Made by a program: the position numbers and the translations under genes. Source: Pectobacterium aroidearum (GTDB lineage: Bacteria > Pseudomonadota > Gammaproteobacteria > Enterobacterales > Enterobacteriaceae). Taken from it: a stretch of 64,000 bases of DNA. The number at the start of each line of letters is the position of its first letter. Positions within the stretch are counted from its first letter, which is position 1. Below are positions 57,734 through 64,000 of this stretch, one piece after another. The stretch is from contig NZ_CP065044.1 of assembly GCF_015689195.1 (NCBI RefSeq), positions 868,001-932,000 of the forward strand. The letters run 5' to 3'. The notes under the pieces are model-generated. The model worked only from the letters and a program-made list of their open reading frames with translations, did not search any database and was not told the DNA's origin.

Positions 57734-58921
57734 TTAGTTCGCCTTGACCCACTCTTCACTTACCACGACGTGCTTGATCGCCTGACGGAAGTAGGTGAAC
57801 GCCACGTGCAATTTACCGTCCTGCGCCTGTTTGACGCTGGGGTAAGAGAACTCGCGATTCAGCTTCTCGGTTGAGTTGTTGGTCATGCAGTAGCCGTCGC
57901 CCACTTCAATATTACGCTGCCACGGCCAGCTCTTACCGCCGTCTTCCGAAATGGCGAGCGTCATCGGTGCACGCGGGGCACCCCAGAAGGCGCTGCGGCT
58001 GCCCGCCTGAACTTCCGGCATTTTGGCATTGCTGGCTTTGTCTTCTTCATCCTCGATTTCATCGTACAGCGACAGACGGCGCTCGGTGGCATCGGCGGCG
58101 CTCATGTGGTTGAACACCAGCGCCAGATGGCCATTCTCCAGCGTAGTCACCTGAATAGATGAGTTGTTGTTGGGCAAATCGGTCGGCACGGGATCTGACC
58201 AGGTTTTACCGCCATCCGTTGAACGACTTTGGTAGATGAAATCAGCCCAGCGGCTGCGGTATAGCGCCAGCAGCGTGCCATCCTGCAACGGGGTGATGTT
58301 CATATGTACGCAGCCCGTGCTGTTTGGCACCGGATATTCCCGCCAGGTTTTACCCTGATCGCTGGAAATTTTCACGGCGCTGTCATCGTTGTTGCCGACC
58401 CACTTCTCACCCGGCTGAACGCGGCAGTAGAACACCGGTAGCAGCCAGTCGCCGTTTGCCAGCACGGTGATTGGCTGGCGGATGAACGTTCCCGGCTGGT
58501 CGAGCAATGTGCCGATCTCGCCCCAGGTGGTGCCGAAATCCGTGGATTGGCGGTAGCGCACAATGGCGGTGTCCTGATTACCGGATTTCTGCGCGGTATA
58601 CAGTAGCCACAGCACATTATCTGGCGCGAGGAACAGAACCGGGTTCTGTTCGGAACGCGTGGCATCTTCAGACAGCTTAACGGCTTTGCTCCAGTTATCA
58701 CTGCCTTTCACCAGACGGGACATGTAGATAGAGATATCTGCAATCCCTTCCTGTGTGCCGCCGAACCAGACGCACAGTACATCGCCGTTTGGCAGATGGA
58801 GCAGGTTGGCCGCATGATTCTGCGGGCATTCCGACGGAATGTAGGCATCCAGACGCGCGGCATCGCCTTCTGCGTGATGAACTTTTCCGCTACGTTCCAC
58901 GGTAATGATTTCGCTACTCAT
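57734..58921 (-). CDS. BNR-repeat (sialidase-like) protein, cytoplasmic
   Basis: 395 residues. Four Asp boxes (S-x-D-x-G-x-T-W) are visible: STDFGTTW near 126, SSDQGKTW near 187, STDGGKTW near 234 and SEDGGKSW near 325. This is a six-bladed propeller of the BNR_2 family. There is no signal peptide, unlike secreted sialidases, and the Arg triad of true sialidases is not evident to me. It starts four bases after the symporter stop. Activity is open; hydrolase, isomerase or lyase on the imported sugar are all possible. Confidence 0.8.
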   Translation of the reverse strand: MSSEIITVERSGKVHHAEGDAARLDAYIPSECPQNHAANLLHLPNGDVLCVWFGGTQEGIADISIYMSRLVKGSDNWSKAVKLSEDATRSEQNPVLFLAPDNVLWLLYTAQKSGNQDTAIVRYRQSTDFGTTWGEIGTLLDQPGTFIRQPITVLANGDWLLPVFYCRVQPGEKWVGNNDDSAVKISSDQGKTWREYPVPNSTGCVHMNITPLQDGTLLALYRSRWADFIYQSRSTDGGKTWSDPVPTDLPNNNSSIQVTTLENGHLALVFNHMSAADATERRLSLYDEIEDEEDKASNAKMPEVQAGSRSAFWGAPRAPMTLAISEDGGKSWPWQRNIEVGDGYCMTNNSTEKLNREFSYPSVKQAQDGKLHVAFTYFRQAIKHVVVSEEWVKAN

Positions 58922-58924
58922 GAC

Positions 58925-60340
58925 TCAGGCTCCTGATTTATTTTCAGTTTGAGAAATTTTGATTTTGTTCGCTTTGTTCGGAATCATGCGGTCGAGCAGC
59001 ATGACGATCGCTGGCGTGGCCAATGCGACGTACATATTATCGATGCCGTATGGGTTACCGAGTATGTACCAGACCGAGGTGACGACACAGGCTGATATCA
59101 AGCTGGCGTTTGCACCACGTGCGCTGTTGAAAAACGGCAGGTAGAACGCAATCACCGCAACCACGGAAATCGACAGACGAATAGCACGGGTAAAGAACGA
59201 CAGCTTCAGAATTTCAGGAACGAACAGCACGAAGACGAGTGGCGCGAAACCTACGACAAGCGACAGGATTCGGGTCATTTTCATCTCTTTTTCTGGTGTC
59301 GGTTTCCAGTAAGGAACGTAGAAGTCCTTAATCAGCAGGGAAACGATAGCCAGTGCCACCATACTCACGCTGATGAAGATAGACGCGACCAGTGACGTGG
59401 TGACCAGACCAGCGAGCCACGGATTCATGTCTTGCAGGAAAACCGGCATCGCGTACAGGCTGTTGATTTCAGGGTGAGCAAACTTCGCTGCGACACCGAT
59501 GACCGCGATAGCCAGTGCAATCGGCATACAGAAGAAGAAGGCAACCCAGGTGGCACGTTTGGCGCTGGTGGCATCTTTTGTTGACGAAATGGCCTGAATG
59601 ACGAACTGCGTACAGAAGATAGAACCGATAGTCCCGATCAGCCAGGCGAAGATGGTGCTGGCACCGAGTTTACCGTCCCACGTCCAGTAGTAATCCGGCA
59701 TTTGTTCGATCATTGGCTTGAAGCCGCCGGTCATTTTCAATGCCACGAACAGGATGATCATGACGCCAGCGTACTTCACGGCGCTGTGGATCAACGTGAT
59801 GTAGGCTGTTCCTTTCAGACCACCGAAGTAGTAGTAGAAGGTACTGACGACCGCAGTGATCAATGCGGCAACAGGCAGGGAGACTTTCAGCACCGTGGCA
59901 ATCGCCGCCGCGCCGCTGACGTAGTTGCCCACGTTTACCAGCAACAGCGCATAGATCATGATGATCGAAATGATGTTTTTGGTGCTGGTACCGTATTTCT
60001 CGGCAATCGCGCCAGAGATGGTGATCTTCCCGGTGTTATAAATCTTCTTCACCAGAATAATACCAAACAGCGGGAAGCCGATGGCGGCACCAATCACCGA
60101 CCAGGATGCGGCAAAGCCGTTCTCAAAGGCAGACTGTGCCGTACCGATGGTGGATTTAGCACCGATGAATTCAGTCATCAGCAGGATACCGACGATAAAC
60201 GCCGGTAGCGCGCGTGACCCTTCCATGAACTCGGTGTTCGATTTACTGCGGAGCTTGTAGGTTAACCATGAGGTGAATGCGATATAAAACACAATCATCC
60301 CAACGATTATGAGAGTGTCAGTAAGGTTAAAATGGTTCAT
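58925..60340 (-). CDS. Sodium:solute symporter (SSS family)
   Basis: 471 residues with about 13 hydrophobic segments. SSS fold: FYIAFTSWLTYK, the GNYVSGAAAIATVLKVSL region of helix 4 and FSFFTRAIRLSISVVAVIAF-type helices near the C-terminus. Members of this branch carry sialic acids, glycosides or other sugar acids with sodium. Encoded between the DapA-type aldolase and the BNR protein, so it is the likely uptake system of the cluster. Confidence 0.87.
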   Translation of the reverse strand: MNHFNLTDTLIIVGMIVFYIAFTSWLTYKLRSKSNTEFMEGSRALPAFIVGILLMTEFIGAKSTIGTAQSAFENGFAASWSVIGAAIGFPLFGIILVKKIYNTGKITISGAIAEKYGTSTKNIISIIMIYALLLVNVGNYVSGAAAIATVLKVSLPVAALITAVVSTFYYYFGGLKGTAYITLIHSAVKYAGVMIILFVALKMTGGFKPMIEQMPDYYWTWDGKLGASTIFAWLIGTIGSIFCTQFVIQAISSTKDATSAKRATWVAFFFCMPIALAIAVIGVAAKFAHPEINSLYAMPVFLQDMNPWLAGLVTTSLVASIFISVSMVALAIVSLLIKDFYVPYWKPTPEKEMKMTRILSLVVGFAPLVFVLFVPEILKLSFFTRAIRLSISVVAVIAFYLPFFNSARGANASLISACVVTSVWYILGNPYGIDNMYVALATPAIVMLLDRMIPNKANKIKISQTENKSGA

Positions 60341-60378
60341 ATCTTCTCGGCCTATAAGTGGAAATTGATATTTCTCTG

Positions 60379-61263
60379 TTACTGCGAGAATTGACTAAGT
60401 ATGTTGCGGATGTTGTCTTCATCCTGTGCGGAAAACTGGATCGGATAGCGGCTGACGCCGACATCTTCACCCATGATCGCCAGCGCTTTTTTCACCACAG
60501 CAGGTGAGAATGCGATGGCATACAGTGTCTTACGCAACTCGGCAACCTGTTCTTGTGCCTGACGCGAGCCTTCAATGTCACCGGCGTGGAAACGATGCCA
60601 AATCTGGCTGATCGGTTCCGGTGCCACGTTAGCCAGCCCGGAAATACAGGCGGAGCAGCCGTCAACAAAGCCCTGGTGAATGAGCGAGTCTGGGCCATTC
60701 AATACGTTAAAGCCCTGTACACCTTTCACCGCTTGCACATAGCCGCTCAGGCTTTCATAGCTGCCTGCGCTGTCTTTGATGCCGATGATGTTCGGGTGAT
60801 CCGCCAGCGTGCGGACGGTTTCCGGCGCCAGCGTATTCCCCGTGCGTGCAGGAATGTTGTAGAGAAACACCGGCACAGTCAGCGCATCGGCGACGGCGGT
60901 GTAGTGGGCGATCAGTTCTTCCTGTTTGAGTGGGATGAAATACGGTGTGATGACCGAAACGGCATCAACACCCAGCGCGGCGATGCGCTTGCCGAGCTTG
61001 ATGGTTTCCCGCGTGGAGATTTCACCGATATGGCCGACAACCGGCACTTTTCCGGCGACTTCATCAACGCAGGTTTCAGTGACGGCGACCTTTTCATCGG
61101 TGTGCAGTACGAAAAACTCACCGTTGGTGCCGTTACAAAAGATACCGTTGCCGTAGCGCATCTGGCGCTGAACCTGAAGACGCATGGCAGCGGGGTTAAA
61201 TTCGCCCTGGTTATCAAACGGCGTGACGATGGCGGTCAGGACGCCGGTAATATTTTTACTCAT
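60379..61263 (-). CDS. DapA-family (class I) pyruvate aldolase
   Basis: 294 residues from MSKNITGVLTAIVTPFD with GAGGAA upstream; six more codons are open but not needed. The Schiff-base Lys is in IIGIKDSAGSYESL and the catalytic Tyr in PVFLYNIPARTGN. The entry motif NGTNGEFFVL differs from the GSTGEAF of N-acetylneuraminate lyase and from the GTTGES of DapA, so a keto-deoxy sugar acid aldolase (YagE/YjhH type) is more likely. It would give pyruvate and an aldehyde that the neighbouring alcohol dehydrogenase could reduce. Confidence 0.87.
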   Translation of the reverse strand: MSKNITGVLTAIVTPFDNQGEFNPAAMRLQVQRQMRYGNGIFCNGTNGEFFVLHTDEKVAVTETCVDEVAGKVPVVGHIGEISTRETIKLGKRIAALGVDAVSVITPYFIPLKQEELIAHYTAVADALTVPVFLYNIPARTGNTLAPETVRTLADHPNIIGIKDSAGSYESLSGYVQAVKGVQGFNVLNGPDSLIHQGFVDGCSACISGLANVAPEPISQIWHRFHAGDIEGSRQAQEQVAELRKTLYAIAFSPAVVKKALAIMGEDVGVSRYPIQFSAQDEDNIRNILSQFSQ

Positions 61264-61329
61264 TGTTCTTCCTCGTGACACGTAATCAAAAAGATGAAAA
61301 CTTAAAACCGTTTTGCCGAAACCCGCGCT

Positions 61330-62466
61330 TTAAAAGAGGGTCAGATACACCTCGCGGACATCGTCGGCGCTGACCTGTGTCGGCACGTTTTTCATCAGGC
61401 GCTGAACCTGTAACGCGGCATCAACCAGATACGGCAGGTGGTCTTTTTCCACGCCGAGCTGCTGTAAGGTATTGGGCAGGTTGAGACGTTTAACCAACTC
61501 GCTGAAATAGGTCACCAGCGCCTGCGCTTTTTCCGCAGTACCCAGTGTCAGATCGGCATCCGGCAGCAGGTCATACGCCTGTGCGAATTTGTCCTGTGCG
61601 GCGTCCTGCACGAAACGCATGCAAGGGGCGAGCAGGATGGCGTTCGCCACGCCGTGTGGGATGTGGTATTTGCCGCCCAGCGGGTAAGACATGGCGTGAA
61701 CCAGATGCGTACCGGAGTGGGCAATAGCGGCACCGCCGTAATAGGACGCCCACAGCATGTTCAGCTTGGCTTCCATATTGCTTGGCTCGCGTACGGAGGT
61801 TTCGAGGTTGGCAAACAGCTTTTTCAGGCCAATCAGCGCGTAGTTGTCGCTGACCGGATTGGCAATCGTTGAGGTGAAACACTCAATCAGGTGACAGAGC
61901 GCATCAATACCCGTTGAAGCGGCGATGTGCGATGGCATGCTGATGGTCAGCTCTGGCACCAGCGCAACGTAGTCCGGCAGCATCACGGGCGTAATAATAC
62001 CGACTTTGGTTTCTTTTTCTGGGATCGCCAGAATGGCATTCGGCGTGGCTTCTGAGCCCGTTCCTGCGGTGGTTGGGATGAGCAGCGATGTCGTGCGGCG
62101 AGTCGGTTTTTCCCCTGCCAGCAGGCTATCCAGCGTGACGGTATCGTCGCCTGCGCACAGTACGGAAAGCAGTTTGGCGACATCCAGCACGCTACCGCCG
62201 CCGACGCCGATCACCAGATCGGTCTGAGTTTGTGTGAGCTGGCTCAGTATCTTGGCAACGTCGTGCTGGCTTGGCTCGGCAGGAACATTATCAACTAACA
62301 GAACCTGCGGAACGGCTTGCTTAACTTGTGCGATCAGCGCCTGAACGTCAGGCAGCCCGACGATGTTTTTGTCGGTGACAAATAAAACGTGCTGTTTTCC
62401 TGCCAACAGGTGACTGATGTCCTGAAGTACCCGGTAACCGCTGAGGATAGTGCTATTGATATTCAT
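61330..62466 (-). CDS. Iron-containing alcohol dehydrogenase
   Basis: 378 residues from MNINSTILSGYRVLQ (AAGG upstream; 27 further open codons upstream are basic and unlike the family). Group III dehydrogenase: NAD motif IGVGGGSVLDVAK, and metal ligands Asp/His in GIDALCHLIECF, His in GTHLVHAMSYPLGG and His in HIPHGVANAILL. First gene of the minus-strand cluster. Probably reduces or oxidises a small aldehyde released by the aldolase; inferred from context. Confidence 0.9.
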   Translation of the reverse strand: MNINSTILSGYRVLQDISHLLAGKQHVLFVTDKNIVGLPDVQALIAQVKQAVPQVLLVDNVPAEPSQHDVAKILSQLTQTQTDLVIGVGGGSVLDVAKLLSVLCAGDDTVTLDSLLAGEKPTRRTTSLLIPTTAGTGSEATPNAILAIPEKETKVGIITPVMLPDYVALVPELTISMPSHIAASTGIDALCHLIECFTSTIANPVSDNYALIGLKKLFANLETSVREPSNMEAKLNMLWASYYGGAAIAHSGTHLVHAMSYPLGGKYHIPHGVANAILLAPCMRFVQDAAQDKFAQAYDLLPDADLTLGTAEKAQALVTYFSELVKRLNLPNTLQQLGVEKDHLPYLVDAALQVQRLMKNVPTQVSADDVREVYLTLF

Positions 62467-62700
62467 GCTTATTACCTTGCCTTTTCTCTTCTTCGCCAGA
62501 GCGTTATCACTATGATAATGGTTGCGATGGTGATTACTTTCAGTCAAATGGAGTGATTTTGGTTACTGCTAAACGCCATTTGCCACATCGTGGTGATAAT
62601 TTATAGGTGAAATTCCTTTTAAATAATTTGATATTGCTCACATATAATCAAATGTGATTCAATATAATCATTATCAGGTAATCTGAATCGGGGATGGAGT
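62467..62700. promoter_or_regulatory. Divergent control region of the acid-sugar cluster
   Basis: 234 bases without a gene. Contains a 35-base interrupted palindrome (62631-62665): ATATTG-C-TCACAT-ATAATCAA-ATGTGA-TT-CAATAT. It lies 35 bases before the kinase start and 165 before the dehydrogenase start, well placed for a common repressor or activator. Confidence 0.65.
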
Positions 62701-64000
62701 ATGTCAAACGTGCAGCAATCAGCAGAACAGGTCTTAGTGGTCGCTGATGACTTTACGGGTGCCAATGATGCGGGCGTCGGTCTGGCGCAGCATGGCGCAC
62801 GGGTTAGCGTCGTCTTTGACGTTAATAAACTGCACGCGGACTTACTGGGTGATGCGGTGGTGATCAACACCGATAGCCGTGCGGCGCGTGACGACATGGC
62901 GTCTCAACGTACTGCAGAAGCGGTTGCAGCCTGGCAGGCAGCAGGCGGACAAGGCTGGATTATCAAGAAGATTGACTCGACGTTGCGTGGAAATCTAGGC
63001 GCGGAAATTGCCGCTGCGCTGTCTGCGGCAGAGGTGCCCGTCGCGCTGATTGCCGCTGCGTCGCCAACGCTGGGACGCGTGACCCGCAAAGGCGAAGTCT
63101 GGGTGAATGGACGTCTACTTACCGATACGGAGTTTGCCAGCGATCCCAAAACGCCGGTGACCTCGGCTTCTATTGCAGCCCGTCTGGCGGAGCAAACCGC
63201 GTTACCGGTGGCGGAAATACACCTTGATGACGTCCGTCAGGCCAATTTAGCTCACCGTTTGCAGCAGTTGGCGGACGAGGGCGTACGTCTGATTATTCTT
63301 GATACGGATGTGCAGGACGATCTGGAGAAGATCGTAGATGCCGCCAGCGCGTTACCGTTTCGTCCTTTGCTGGTCGGTTCGGCAGGCCTGAGCGAAGCGC
63401 TGGCGAATACGCAGGATTTTACGCGCAAAACGGCGAAGCCGTTGCTGGCTATCGTCGGGTCAATGAGCGATATCGCTCAAAAACAGATTGCGGCCGCCAA
63501 ATTGCGCAGCAATGTCACGCTGGTTGAGATAGATATCAACGCGCTCTTTTCACCCCACTCATCCACCGTCATGGCATCCCAGTGTGAGGAGGCGGTGGCG
63601 GCGCTGCTGAACGGCCACCATTGCATTATTCGTACCTGTCACAACGAAAATCAGCGCTTCGAAATCGACGCGCGGTGCCAGCAGCTTGGGCTTAGCCGAC
63701 AGCAGCTTGGCGAAACGATCAGCCACTATCTGGGGGAACTTACGCGCAACCTTGTTCAGGCGCTAGACAGCCTGACAGCGGACGGTACTCACCAGCGCGA
63801 GCTGGGAGGACTGTATTTATCCGGTGGTGACATTGCGATTGCCGTGGCAACCGCATTGGGTGCTACCGGCTTTCAGATTAAGGGGCAAATCGCATCCTGT
63901 GTGCCCTGGGGATACCTGCTGAACAGCGTTGTCGGCACGACCCCTGTGATGACTAAAGCGGGGGGTTTTGGCAACGAAACTACTTTGCTCGACGTTTTAC
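62701..64000 (+). CDS. Four-carbon acid sugar kinase family protein (DUF1537), 3' end outside window
   Basis: About 433 residues to the window edge; no stop codon, but the family is 420-440 so it is nearly complete. ATG at 62701 (GGGATGGAG nearby). Motifs: [18 protein letters not shown] at the N-terminus, [43 protein letters not shown] and the C-terminal [15 protein letters not shown]. OtnK/DtnK relatives phosphorylate erythronate, threonate or similar acids with ATP. A PdxA-like dehydrogenase often follows and may lie just outside the window. Confidence 0.9.
   Translation, partial: MSNVQQSAEQVLVVADDFTGANDAGVGLAQHGARVSVVFDVNKLHADLLGDAVVINTDSRAARDDMASQRTAEAVAAWQAAGGQGWIIKKIDSTLRGNLGAEIAAALSAAEVPVALIAAASPTLGRVTRKGEVWVNGRLLTDTEFASDPKTPVTSASIAARLAEQTALPVAEIHLDDVRQANLAHRLQQLADEGVRLIILDTDVQDDLEKIVDAASALPFRPLLVGSAGLSEALANTQDFTRKTAKPLLAIVGSMSDIAQKQIAAAKLRSNVTLVEIDINALFSPHSSTVMASQCEEAVAALLNGHHCIIRTCHNENQRFEIDARCQQLGLSRQQLGETISHYLGELTRNLVQALDSLTADGTHQRELGGLYLSGGDIAIAVATALGATGFQIKGQIASCVPWGYLLNSVVGTTPVMTKAGGFGNETTLLDVL

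Noticed and set aside
57203-61263. Cluster considered as a standard sialic acid (nan) operon
   Set aside because: The aldolase lacks NanA motifs, nanE/nanK/nag genes are absent, and the linked kinase and iron dehydrogenase do not belong to that pathway.

Overview
This 64 kb window is ordinary chromosomal DNA of a member of the Enterobacterales, most likely a Pectobacterium (soft-rot) strain. The backbone follows the E. coli 2-minute region: ftsA-ftsZ-lpxC-secM-secA-mutT-yacG-zapD-coaE, guaC, hofC-hofB-ppdD, nadC, ampD-ampE-aroP, pdhR-aceE-aceF-lpd, acnB and yacL. The proteins are close to E. coli ones but clearly not identical. The genus is an inference from the accessory content and the type of intergenic repeat, not from any marker I could search.

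Layout. 1-8.6 kb holds cell division, lipid A, protein export and DNA replication/repair genes, including the SecM arrest-peptide regulator and a divergent DUF721/DciA-family gene absent from the E. coli order. 8.6-9.2 kb is an intergenic repeat element in front of guaC. 10.3-13.5 kb is a type IV pilin cluster. 13.7-19 kb has nadC, a tsx nucleoside channel inserted between nadC and ampD, ampDE and aroP. 19.6-26.8 kb is the complete pyruvate dehydrogenase operon with its PdhR operator and a large stem-loop between pdhR and aceE.

26.8-42 kb is an accessory block between lpd and acnB. It contains a LysR regulator with a divergent serine hydrolase and MFS exporter, a secreted alpha/beta hydrolase, two paralogous lipoproteins, a tandem-repeat cluster, an MmgE/PrpD enzyme, an AraC regulator with a FepA-like catecholate siderophore receptor, a BigR-like ArsR repressor, an RtcB-family RNA ligase and a secreted DUF3060 protein. 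acnB and yacL return to the backbone at 42.4-45.6 kb.

45.7-64 kb is a second accessory block of catabolic modules. The first is a UlaABC-like PTS with a fructose-6-phosphate aldolase, controlled by a divergent LacI-type regulator that carries two complete LacI HTH domains in tandem. Then come an orphan sulfonate/nitrate-type binding protein, a choline trimethylamine-lyase system (cutC-cutD plus two SMR transporters) with no microcompartment genes in view, and an acid-sugar cluster. That cluster has an SDR, a YhcH-type protein, a cytoplasmic BNR/sialidase-like protein, a sodium symporter, a DapA-type aldolase, an iron alcohol dehydrogenase and a divergent four-carbon-acid kinase cut by the window end.

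The most unusual items are the double-HTH LacI regulator, the shell-less CutC module, the lipoprotein domain duplication with duplicated leader hairpins, the acid-sugar cluster of unknown substrate, and several separate short tandem-repeat arrays in intergenic DNA.
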